The notes under the pieces were generated by a model. The model did not search any database. It had not been told where the DNA came from and was given only the letters and a program-made list of their open reading frames with translations. This document shows positions 10,742-20,909 of a stretch of 61,217 nucleotides of DNA, in pieces. Location: assembly GCA_015039365.1 (NCBI GenBank), contig WION01000309.1, forward strand, positions 1-61,217, given 5' to 3'. Made by a program: the position numbers and the translations under genes. The DNA is from Amanita rubescens (taxonomy: Eukaryota; Basidiomycota; Agaricomycetes; Agaricales; Amanitaceae). Every line of letters starts with the position of its first letter. Position 1 is the stretch's first letter.

Positions 10742-11941
10742 ATGATCCTTTACATCTGCTCGCTTGCTTTTGCAGTGACACCAGCCGTCCTTGCTTAGAA
10801 TGTATCAGCAATCCGTACGGACAGTAATTTCAATTGGGTGGGTGCACTTCTCGTCTTACTTGTCCCCTACTAGCTAAGAACTCCCCGATTGTAGACAACT
10901 AACTCGATAGGTCAGGGCCCTTGTTACGTGGCCTGGGCTTTAACTCGTCCGTGCCCACCAGGTACGGACTTGTCTGACAGTTGTATCTATTGGGCTGTTT
11001 GTTGACTAGTGGTAATTTTCCAGCGGTCTACCCCGGCCCCATATCAGCCGGTATAGCATATGGTGGCCCTTCGAACAGTACCAGCAACTGCACGTGCAAT
11101 ACGGTCACCTACTCGGTATTATGTGCGTGTGGTTATTGTCAGGATGGAGGTTGCGTATCGTATGTCGTTGTGGCCTCCGAGAAGCCTATGATTTACTCGG
11201 TCTAACAGCTGGTCAGATTTCACGCAAAATTGCAGCCAAACATTCTTGAAAAAGTAAGTTCAACCATTGCCGTGATGGTATCAAGCAGCAAACATTTTAG
11301 GTATCCCGAAACTATACCGAATGAGATCAACGTACCACATTGGGCTTACCTTGATATTTTGGTACGTATGAATCGCAAGTTAGCTCTCTTTTAACCTGAA
11401 ATCTACCTATGGACATAGGATGATAATTTTAATGTCACTGCGGCGGCTAGTGCCAGTGCGTCGAACCAGAGTCAAAGGCACTGTAGTTAACAGAGTTTCC
11501 AGGTGGACCTGACTCAACAGCTCCTCCTTCTGCGACATCGACATCAATATCAACGTCGTCTTCTGCGCGGACCTCTACCCCGACACCAAAAAAATTGTCT
11601 TCTAAGTCCAGCATTGGAGCGGTTACAGGTGGCATCATCGGCGCGGGCCTCAGCGTGGCATTGGTATTCTGGGTCTATAAGAGGCACAAATCTCAACGCG
11701 CCACTCAAGCGTCGGCATGGTGGAATGGACAAGAGATATTACTTTCTCATAGACTTTACGTGAGCGTGACCTTCTTAGGTCGATGTGTATTTGATTTTGG
11801 ATGCTGATACGAATGTTGTAGAATCCTGATGATCCTTCTACTTTCCCATTGCCCAATGATCGGTTCACGCAGATAGGAACCGAAGGCACCATTCGCACGG
11901 TGGAATTGCGTCGACAGTATACTGGTTTACCTGAGGTTTGA
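10742..11941 (+). pseudogene. Array copy E with premature stop in the signal-peptide exon
   Basis: ATG 10742 opens a normal signal peptide, but TAG at 10796-10798 stops it where the other copies have the signal-cleavage region. The next block also has Arg in place of the conserved Cys of ANCTD. Downstream exons are otherwise clear: NSIGQGPCYVAWALTRPC, CTCNTVTYSVLCACGYCQDG, WSDFTQNC, VPHWAYLDI, FNVTAA, a Ser-rich stalk, a membrane segment (AVTGGIIGAGLSVALV) and the tail NPDDPSTFPLP, ending at TGA 11939-11941. The splice sites look intact. Either this is a young pseudogene, or translation begins elsewhere without a signal peptide, or the stop is a sequencing error. Confidence 0.7.
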
Positions 11942-12559
11942 TAATAGCATTTTTTACCAAGTATGTCATGCGTGCCATCAAACGACAACAGGAATGGCGA
12001 TCCGAGGTTTTTGTATTGAACATTCAAGAGCTTTTTCTTTCTTAAACAAAAAGCGAAATGAAAGCTGAATTCGAGATTTAGCCGTGTATGTGACCGCCAC
12101 CCTCGACTCGAAGCGTAATTCCAAGCTTCCTTTGTGGTGTAAAAGTACCCTTTTCACAATGATATTGGGAATTTAAAAAAATAGAGAACTGTATCATTTC
12201 CCGTCCATAAGCGAACTGGAGGTTGTGATTTATACGGTCGTGAATCAGCTGTCGGTGCTCCGGGCGTGTGACTGAATAGTGCGTCGCCAGCATTTCACAC
12301 GCTATGGCTTTCCGCCGCCTGCATTCACGAGTCACTGATGGTGAATTCGACAGTGATGTTCTGGTTTCTATGGCTAGCATCCAATCAATATGATAAAGGG
12401 CCTATCGTGCCCGCGCCCATTACCAATCAAAGGATCGCAACGCATTCAAACCATGTGCCCTACGCGTTGCCTTGGGTTGTGTTTCACTTAGCATCCTTTC
12501 TTAGTTCGGCCTCCCTTTATGGTCTAGTAAGGCTGCCACGAATCCACAAATAGCTCGAA
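11942..12559. other. Intergenic, copy E to BTB 2
   Basis: About 0.6 kb without a supported gene; presumed terminator of copy E and promoter of BTB 2. Confidence 0.45.
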
Positions 12560-13409
12560 ATGTCTGTTACGACGACGACGACTGAGGAAGTTGTCCACGA
12601 AGCTGCTGCTGTTGCTCCCAGAATTTCAATTACGTTGAACGTGGACAAGCCAGAGAAACACAAGGATTATTACACGCAAAATGGAAATGTCGTTATACAG
12701 GTGTGTGGTGGTGGCATTGAGAGATGGAGGTTAGACTGATGATTCCTCACAGGTGGAGAAAACGCTGTTCAAGTTGGACTTGACAGTGTTACATGCCAAG
12801 TCGCCTGTTTTCCGCATCATAGTACCTCCAGTATATGGAGGTCGGACGCGGTATACGGGTTTTAACGACGAGCATCCTTTTGCACTACGTGAAATATCTA
12901 CCAGCGATTTCGAACGTTTGCTTTGGGTCCTTTATCCATTGTAGGCGTTTCTTTTTTCTTTCGTGAAAATGCGAATAAATTTGATGGTCAGGGAGGATTC
13001 AACGAAACACCCAACGACGGTGGAGGATTGGCTTTCCGTCCTCAAACTATCGACCAAGTTCCAAATAGATGATATCCGGCCTCTTGCGGCGTCCAAGCTC
13101 CACTCCCTCTCCATCGACCCTATACGAAAAATAACGATATGGGATGAATATCACCTTGACATCAAGCTATTAACATCGTCATATGTCGCTTTGTGCCAGC
13201 GCATTGAGCCACTAACGCTCCAGATGACGATGGCTTTGGGACTGAAGAATTTCACAAAACTAGCGGCAGCCAGAGACATATACCATTATAATCTGGGTTG
13301 CCTGCGGTGTGGACGCAAGACTACTTCGAAAGGGAGACTCTCTCTAGCCCAGGCCGCGGTTAGCAGCGTCTTTTCTCCGACGCCGTCACCTGTTAAAACC
13401 CAATCATAA
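12560..13409 (+). CDS. BTB/POZ-domain protein 2
   Basis: ATG 12560 begins MSVTTTTTEEVV. Exon 1 ends YYTQNGNVVIQ at 12700, the intron is 12701-12752, and exon 2 starts VEKTLFKLDLTVLHAKSPVF, the BTB opening. A second intron (12942-12991) interrupts after RLLWVLYP. Exon 3 reads EDSTKHPTTVEDWLSVLKL and TKFQIDDIR, typical of fungal BTB proteins, and stops at 13407-13409. The product is about 240 residues. It probably works as a dimeric adaptor protein, but no partner is evident. It follows array copy E on the same strand. Confidence 0.75.
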
Positions 13410-13491
13410 CCATTTCTGCGCTATTGATGTTCATGAACTTGTATTCTTTGAATAATGCACTATTAGAAATATGTAGATTATTCCCTATGCA

Positions 13492-14523
13492 TTACATGTT
13501 GTATATCCTATCTAGAAATCGATCAATAATTCTGGGTTTTTTGGGCCGTTCAGGTATTGGTTTCAAAAACTGGCTAGTGTCGCCAAATTCTTCCTGTTTG
13601 ACATCCTGAAGCCGTCGTTGAAAGGTTTGGACAATCAACTTTTCAGTACACCGCATGAGCATTGCTTCTTTTTCCCAAACCCCTGTAGTCCAGATAGACA
13701 ATGGACCGCGAGGTCCTCTTTTTTCGTAGCGAGCCACTTGAGATGCGGCTTCTTTTTCTGTTTCGACGGCGCCTCCTTTCTCGTATCCACACGCAGCTGC
13801 GATACTAAATATGTTGCCTGATGGTTTCCAATAACGCATCCGATTTGCCATGACGATGTCGGTGAATATTCGATCACCGACGATGACCAGCTCTTCGTCT
13901 CGGATTGGAGAACGAAGCGAAGAAAAGTAGGCACGAATATCGGATATGCATGAGTAGGATGGTTTGAACCGTCTGTGGCGTAGGACTGGAACGCGAAGAT
14001 GGTAGGAGACGGATTCTGACTTGGAGTTGGTGAGTAAACCGGTGGGTTGGGTTGGAAGAGGACTACTACCTGGATCCCTCCCGGGTCGACCCATGTTCCT
14101 GCCGAGTTGCTAACAATTATGACGTTGCCCTCGCCAAATGTTTCTTTACATTCTGCCCATGCATTCTACAACATTAAATTAGCTTCGTTGACCAATGACA
14201 TCACGACAACCTAGTAACCTCGATGTCTGGAACGAGGGTGTCCTTGTTGGGTATTGTCTTGAACAGTCAATATGGACATTTAAAGCAAGATGGAGTGCAC
14301 CAACCAGACAGTTATCCTTGTCAAAGACAATAGCGCGGTATCCTTCCCTACGAAGCGCGACAAAGTCAATTTGGCGTATGTCTGTCTGGGACAATGGCAT
14401 GATCAACACGTGCATGAAATACCAAACACAGCTGCTACCTTTTACTGCTAGACTTGGAATGACTAGCCTAGGACGTACTAGCACCTGGAACGGAGCCAGC
14501 AGGCCAGGGAAGTTGAACGGCAT
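13492..14523 (-). CDS. GEP4: Mitochondrial phosphatidylglycerophosphatase, HAD family (GEP4-like)
   Basis: The gene starts at ATG 14523 with MPFNFPGLLAPFQVLVRPRL, the GEP4 opening. After an intron DIRQIDFVALRREGYRAIVF leads into FDKDNCL, the HAD motif I that supplies the nucleophilic aspartate. Later exons contain VIIVSNSAGTWVDPGG (motif II), FKPSYSCISDI with the motif III lysine, and VGDRIFTDIVMANRM (motif IV). A basic C-terminus ends at 13492. In yeast Gep4 dephosphorylates phosphatidylglycerophosphate in the mitochondrial matrix during cardiolipin synthesis. All HAD motifs are present. The start codon lies only 48 bases from that of the divergent clathrin light chain gene. Confidence 0.88.
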
Positions 14524-14571
14524 TGGAGGAGCAAGCAAGTTTTCCCACGATTCTAGTTGCGTACGTTCACC
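14524..14571. promoter_or_regulatory. 48-bp divergent gap between GEP4-like and clathrin light chain starts
   Basis: Both start codons point outward from this gap. Promoter elements and 5' UTRs of each gene must therefore overlap the other gene's 5' coding region or be extremely short. Confidence 0.6.
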
Positions 14572-15485
14572 ATGGGCGACTTGTTTGGCGACGACATCGA
14601 CTTGGACCGCGCCGCTTCCGCCTTCCCTGACATCTCGCTCGACGGTTCAGGAGACATCCCCCTCCCAGCTGCACCATCGGTGAGGCAAGACAGCGGTTTC
14701 TCATTCGATTTTGATGCTGCACCGCCTATTCGAAAAGAAACCGTGGTGAAGGTGACGGGAGACGATGAAATTGATAAATTCGAGAACGAATTTCCAGAGA
14801 TCGATGTCCCCGTGAGTTGTGCGTATACGCTGTCTTTGCGCTGTTGACGAGCGCGGGTCAATGCAGCAGCAGCAGCAACCCCCATCTCAATCCCGCCCTA
14901 CATTTAACACCACGCCTACGTTTGCACCAAAGCCTCAGCCTTCTCTTTACTCTGTCACGCCTATATTGAACCAGCGCGCCGAAGAGGAAGAGCCGGAGGT
15001 GATAAAGTATGTGTATTATTCTGCTGTTTGTGGAGCGCTTTTGCTGAGAAAACGCTAGACAATGGAGAGAGAAGCAACAAGAAGAAATTAAGGCTCGAGA
15101 TGAAGCGTCCAAGGCCCGTCGTCAAGAAGCGGTCTCTAAAGCTGAACATGCCATTGACGGATTCTACGAGGACTATGCTAGGAAGAAAGAGAAGAATATC
15201 AGAGAAAACAAGTACTTTTGATTTACTCGTTTTACATGTTCATTTCCTGACCAGTCTACGCGTGCGCGCAGGGACCAGGAAGAGGAATACCTTGCTTCTC
15301 TTACTGAGAAGCTTTCAGCGGGAACTACATGGGAACGAATCTGCGAGCTTATCGAGCTTCAAAATTCACAGAGCAAGACTATTGGTAGGACTGGTCCTGG
15401 GACGAGCGAACTCGGTAGATTTAAAGATGTCTTGCTACGTTTGAAGCGACAGGGAGATGCTGCGCCTGGTGCTGCGGGATACTAG
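14572..15485 (+). CDS. CLC1: Clathrin light chain
   Basis: ATG 14572 begins MGDLFGDDIDLDRAASAFPD. The acidic N-terminus contains DEIDKFENEFPEID, the conserved light-chain segment. A Gln-rich linker follows the first intron (14812-14866). The exons after that encode a charged coiled coil (EEIKARDEASKARRQE and so on) that binds the clathrin heavy-chain leg, then WERICELIELQNSQSK and GRFKDVLLRLKRQG, with the stop at 15483-15485. The protein is a subunit of the clathrin coat used in endocytosis and Golgi traffic. At least three introns are needed. Identification is firm. Confidence 0.92.
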
Positions 15486-15599
15486 TCTTCGATCGTGCCG
15501 TGTGTAGACCCCTAGGATACTGTAATGACTATGTCCATATACAACTGCAACCCATTTAATATACATGCGAGACCCAAAAGAAGTTATGAACACAAGTGA

Positions 15600-16798
15600 C
15601 TACCGTTGTTGAAACTCGCGTATAAAACCAACGATCTCGTCTGCGACTTGAACTGGTATTCCGTCGATTTCGTTATGCAATTCATGGAATGCATCCTGGA
15701 CTGGGATGAACAAGAATACTCATGATACGTAGGATAGGACAGTACTTCGAATGGAACGATCTTCTTATATCGTGCTTCTAACTTCGAATGGAATGCTCTC
15801 GTTGCTGGATAAGAAGTGACCTATATGACCATATTGAGTAACTATGACGGTTGCAAATGGAAATACGCACGCCATCAGCAGTTCCTTGGAGGAACAAGAC
15901 CTAATGGAATTAATCAAGGCTCTTGAAAACCAAAAAAAAGAGCATACAGGCATATCTTGAAACCAATCCACATATTTCGTCGACAACAGCAGTTCTCCCT
16001 ATACGAAGACAATCAACAAAGGCGAGTGGACAAGATTAAGTTAAATTACATGAGTGAGCATGTCATCCAAGCCACGTAGACTTCCTTGAGCTCGAACCAT
16101 GGGATCTTTGATGTAATCTTCAACGACTTTTGGATCACGACTTATAGCCTGTACAAGGTATATGAGATTCTTGCTGTCAGTCTCGGAGATCACTTACTTT
16201 CGGGTCCAACTGTGTGGGAAACAAAACGTTTGGCATAATTTTGCTGAGTAGACTGCCAATGACACGCATTGGCTTGGCAGCGGGCTTTGCCAAATGGATT
16301 AAGGGACTCATTGCGACAATTCCCGACAGTAGTGGCAATTTCTCAAGATGAGGGGAGTCTGTGTTTTGCGTCGCAAATCCCAAAACTTCTCCACCTCCCT
16401 GCAAAGATGTTGTCAACGCTCCTAATGTGTGTTGGCGGGGATAATACCATAGAGTGGCCTGCCAAGAACACGGACAATGACGGTTGCTCCTTGGTAACAT
16501 GTTCGATGGCCCAGACGATGTCGGCAAGTTGATCGTCCCATGACGTCTTGCCGTAGGAGCTGCTTGGGCTCTTGTTCTTTTTATCCATGGCGGTTTTTCC
16601 GAAACCTCGCTGGTCGAAGGTGAATATGAGGATGCCACGTTCCATAAGCTTGGTGTGAAACGGTGTGTAGCGACCTATATGTTCAGCAAAGCCATGAATG
16701 AAGACGAGAGCTGCGACTGGTTTCGTTTGTGGTTTGTATAATCTGGTATAGAACTGAGTGTGTTGGGGACCCTCCAGCCAAGATTCGGTGAAGGTCAT
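15600..16798 (-). CDS. YJU3: Monoglyceride lipase, alpha/beta hydrolase (YJU3/MGLL-like)
   Basis: ATG 16798 begins MTFTESWLEGPQHTQFYTRL. The order of motifs is that of monoacylglycerol lipases: ALVFIHGFAEHIGRY (oxyanion HG), FDQRGFGKT, then the nucleophile elbow GHSM joined to GGGEVLGFAT across an intron, and near the C-terminus FHELHNE, which supplies the catalytic histidine. The gene ends FIREFQQR at 15600-15602. The enzyme would hydrolyse monoacylglycerols to fatty acid and glycerol on lipid droplets or membranes. It is head to head with the ABC transporter, with 143 bases between starts. Confidence 0.87.
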
Positions 16799-16941
16799 GA
16801 TGAAACCAGTATTCAACGGCGTATTTCGGTCTTTATTTGGTAACCGCTTTAATTAGTGTCATTATTTCCTGTTTCGGTCTAAGCCTTGTTTGCACCAGGC
16901 AAACTTGATAGCCGACTCACCGTTACGGTCGGGCCCTCAGC
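16799..16941. promoter_or_regulatory. 143-bp divergent promoter region
   Basis: This is the only sequence between the start codons of the lipase (minus) and the ABC transporter (plus). It must hold both core promoters. No motif is assigned. Confidence 0.6.
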
Positions 16942-19796
16942 ATGCTTGGAATATGCTCGAGGGCGCTATTCCGACCTCCACCTCTAGCTTATGCTAGACG
17001 ACTATATGCACCAAGAACACTCAGTCTGACTCTAGAATTCAGGAGAAATGTACCCACTAGACTATACACTACGCAATCCCAAACTCCACTCTCTCAATCT
17101 TCTTCCAAACCTCCCAATGCAAACAATAACTCCACTCCGAAACTTTCTCTCGCTTCTTTGGCTTCCATCTTCCGCAGAGGACCTCAGGGTCCTTCGTCTT
17201 TCCGAAAAATTGTAGCTTTAGCAAAACCGGAACGCAGGCCGTTGCTTATAGCCATCGGTCTCTTACTCGCCTCTTCGGCTGTATCCATGAGCATTCCGTT
17301 TACGATCGGAAAATTAATCGATTTTTTCTCTTCTACCAATCCCGTATGTAACTTCTTCTCCATCTTCTTGGCTCAACTGATTTTTTTTTCAGCAAATACC
17401 TTTAGGACTTAATATATGGCAGGCATCTGGAATCCTTTTCGCGTTGTTTACTGTAGGAGGGTTTGCAAATGCAGGGCGTGCAATGATTATGAGATTATCA
17501 GGTAAGACGTATGTGTGGATATATTCGTCGCGAATCTCACTTTTCCCAAGGCCAGAGGATCGTTGCTCGGCTGCGTGAACGCCTGTATGCGGCAGCATTG
17601 AGGCAGGAGGTTGAGTTTGTCGAAAGGGGTGAAGGTGATGTTCTCAGTCGACTCAGCGTTGACACGACTATCGTCGGAGAAAGGTGAATCTTTTACGTTT
17701 GAACTGCGCGACGCGATTATAACTCGTGTATATCCTATATAGCGTCACGCAGAATCTGTCCGATGGACTTCGCGCCGTCGTAATGTCATCCGTTGGACGT
17801 AAGTTCTCTTTCCATGCATTGCCTTGTTCATTGGCTCACGTATACAGTTGGTGCAATGTTCTACATCTCACCACATCTGACAATGTTAATGTTGGCTGTG
17901 GTTCCACCTGTATCTCTGGGAGCGGTATGGCTTTCGAGACAGGTGCAAAGACATGCGGTTGATCTTCCTTCAGGTCTTCTATGGGCGGTACCTGAAAAAG
18001 TTGTCCAATCAGACCCAAGCAGCTGTTGGCGAAATGACCAAGGTTCGTTCATCGTCTTTTATTCCTCCCAAGTTTAGTGTTAACTAAAAAAAAAAACCCT
18101 TAGGTTGGCAGCGAAGCGTTGACTGCGCTTCGGACGGTTCAGGCGTTCAATGCTCAACAGCAAGAAGAACTCAAGTTTAGCGAAAAGGTGGAAAAGGTTC
18201 TTCAGTTTGCGAGAAAGGAGGCAATCGCTAGCGGTATCTTCTTTGGAAGTACTGGATGGAGCGGGAATGTTACTTTGCTTGGCCTCCTGGGCTACGGTAT
18301 GTCGCCATGACAGTGTTAGGACAGGCAGGCTTACGTTGCGATAGGCGGGACGCTGGTATCTAGTGGTGTTATATCAGTTGGTGACTTGACAAGTCTGCTT
18401 CTTTATACCGTTTATGTCGGTAACGGTCTGCAAATGCTAACGTGAGTTCTCCGCATGTGCTTTTCACGTTATTGAACGTCTTGGCCAGATCTTTTTTCGT
18501 GAGTCTATATTTTGTTCCTTCGTTATTGTGAATCATTTAATCATGTCCAGACCTCCATTATGCGTGGTGTTGGCGCGGGGACGCGCATCTTCGATCTTCT
18601 GGGCAGGCAACCAGTCATACCAACAAATGGTGGATTACAAGTGTCTCCTGGTCGCCGTGGACCCATTCGGTTTGAAAGCGTGGCGTTCGAGTATCCAAGT
18701 CGCCAAGAAGTCAATATATTGAAGGATTTCAACCTAGAAATTGGTGTTGGAGAAAGTGTAGCATTAGTGTATGTTCCCTGTCCGCGATGGAAAAATCCTA
18801 ACTAACACATGTACAGAGGCAGGAGTGGAGGGGGTAAATCCTCTGTACACTCACTTTTATTGCGTTATTATGATCCGAGCAATGGTAAGATCACATACGA
18901 TGGTCAAGGTATGTTGAGAAACCGGTTAGGCGAACAAGTCTAACTGAGATAGATATTCGGGACTTTTCTGTCACATCGTGGCGAAGCATTATCGGCGTTG
19001 TACCCCAGGATCCCGTCTTGTTCACAGGTACAATTGCCTCGAATATAGCCTTTGGATATCCAGAGGCTACGCGCGAGCAGATAGAAAACGCAGCTCGTGA
19101 GGCAAACTGCGAGTATATATGGGGACTTCCCAATGGCTTTGACACCGAAAGTGAGTGAAAAGCGTGATAAGTGGCGTTGCAAAGCGTTGATGTCATTATG
19201 AACAGTTGGGCGGATGAGTCTGAGCGGTGGTCAGAGGCAACGTCTTGCGATTGCTCGTGCATTGTTGAAGAAACCGGCTATCTTGGCTCTCGATGAGGCG
19301 ACAAGCTCACTGGATGCCACCTCCGAACGACGGGTACGTTATCATGAGTTGTACACATCATTTTTACTGAGTTTTTAGGTTAATGATGCTATTGATAAAA
19401 TTCTGCAAGGCCGTCAGACGACATGTTTGTTTGTGGCACACAGGTTGTCAACAATTGCTAGAGCAGAAAGAGTTGTGGTGCTTGAAGGTCAAGATTTGCT
19501 TTCGGTCTTTGATCTAGCATTACTGACGACACGAAAGATGGGCGCATTACCGAATCTGGAACGTATCGAGAGTTGGTCAGTGTCTCCAAGGTTTTCGTGT
19601 CTTACAGGCTGACATCAATTTACAGATTAACCGACCAGATTCGCGTTTCCGCGCACTCATGGCGGCACAACTCTCAGCTACGTTCATTGAGCCTAAGCTT
19701 GGATCTGAACCTGAAGACTTAGAGGTCTCTCAGTTCGAAGCGGCAAACCAAGAGTCGGACAAACAAGCACGGGCTTCGGCAGCTTCAGTAGTCTAA
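16942..19796 (+). CDS. MDL1: Mitochondrial half-size ABC transporter (MDL1/ABCB10-like)
   Basis: ATG 16942 opens a basic, Ser-rich presequence typical of mitochondrial import. The membrane domain begins near [20 protein letters not shown] and includes [20 protein letters not shown]. The nucleotide-binding domain has Walker A (GRSGGGKSS), Q-loop (VVPQDPVLF), signature [15 protein letters not shown], Walker [13 protein letters not shown] and the H-loop VAHRLSTIA. The C-terminus ends at TAA 19794-19796. Such half-transporters dimerise in the inner membrane; yeast Mdl1 exports peptides from the matrix. More than ten short introns are needed. All catalytic motifs are intact. Confidence 0.9.
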
Positions 19797-19897
19797 CTCC
19801 TCAGGTCCGTCACCTCACATCATTTACACCATACAACGCATATAGCATTATCTTTATACCGTAGTCATTAGAGAATTAGAAGGTGTATGTCAATCTA

Positions 19898-20297
19898 TTA
19901 TTTAATGCGAAAGTTCAGGCCCAGGTCGGGGTATATCCCGTCTCTAGTCTGATTCGTTGGATTCGTGCCAAGTTCTGCGCATGTAGATGCGTTAGTCGAC
20001 GCTTCCCCCTGAGTCTGTACACCATTTATGTACGGGGTGCTGGCATCTGTGGTCGTGCATTCGTCATAGGGCAGATGTGGGGCCGTCGCCTTGCGCGTTG
20101 CCTAGCATATTTTAGCTTTTTGAAGCATATTGTTAGAATACGACGCAACTCACCCTTAATTTTGTCCTTCCACGTCTTGATTTGAGCCAGACAATGCAGA
20201 AGCCGCGCTCGGTTTTCCCCATTTCTCGAAAAACACGGCGCGAGCAGCATCTGTCCACTTCCTTGCTTCGATTTGCCATTCGTTTATGATATTGCAT
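19898..20297 (-). CDS. Small spliced gene, unrecognised
   Basis: A two-exon model fits well: ATG 20297, exon 1 20154-20297 (48 codons, basic), a 52-base gtgagt...ctag intron (20102-20153), and exon 2 19898-20101 ending GLNFRIK-stop. The exons join in phase 0 to give about 115 residues. The C-terminal half is Thr/Asn-rich (ASTNASTCAELGTN). A second frame in exon 1 (EWQIEARKWTDAARAVFFEK) also looks protein-like, so the model is uncertain. No family is recognised. Confidence 0.4.
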
Positions 20298-20386
20298 CGC
20301 TGCCTATTAGATTTTAGTAACGTAACGAGACCGTGGAGAAAGTGAAGTAAATGAACACACGACTAAATTCATAGAGATTGGGACTG

Positions 20387-20842
20387 TTAGATTACCGCTA
20401 TGAGGCATTCTTCCTTCACCCTCGTCTTGCCATTAACATCATACGAAAACATCATGCCTTGGGGCGCAAATACCCTCTTCAAATCGCCATCAATACCCAA
20501 CATTTCCTTCACACGCGTGAACTGTGGTGGTACTATCACCGCCATGAGCTCTTCGCAATCGTATACTCTGATACGGGTATCAACGTAGCAGCACAGAAAC
20601 ATGCGAGTGAGGCCAGAGGAGTCCTCTAGTCTAGCCAGAGAAGTGGGAATTGATATCTCGGATTCGACATATTGCAGGAGTTGTTTGAAAGACGGAACCC
20701 CTTCAATATCGTGCTGATGTTGATACCTCTCGAGAGCATCCGCAACTTCATATCCGATAGCTACAATTGAAAATCCACCCATGACAATGTGGTACTGGTA
20801 TAGAGTTGTCAAGAATGCCTTTACTAATTGAAATGTTGCCAT
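20387..20842 (-). CDS. Hypothetical protein, about 151 aa
   Basis: An open frame from ATG 20842 (MATFQLVKAFLTTLYQYHIV) runs to 20387 without an intron. It contains MGGFSIVAIGYEVADALERY, then a mixed charged region, and ends KEECLIAVI. Composition and length favour a real protein, but I recognise no domain. It lies tail-out beside the truncated 5' end of the Pumilio-family gene, so its arrival may mark the rearrangement that removed that gene's front part. An upstream exon is possible because the frame stays open above the ATG. Confidence 0.5.
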   Translation of the reverse strand: MATFQLVKAFLTTLYQYHIVMGGFSIVAIGYEVADALERYQHQHDIEGVPSFKQLLQYVESEISIPTSLARLEDSSGLTRMFLCCYVDTRIRVYDCEELMAVIVPPQFTRVKEMLGIDGDLKRVFAPQGMMFSYDVNGKTRVKEECLIAVI

Positions 20843-20909
20843 GCTTACCTGAGTTAGGGGATGAACATGTATGTGTTGTGGTTTGTGTGACAAACCAATG
20901 GTGTGATAA

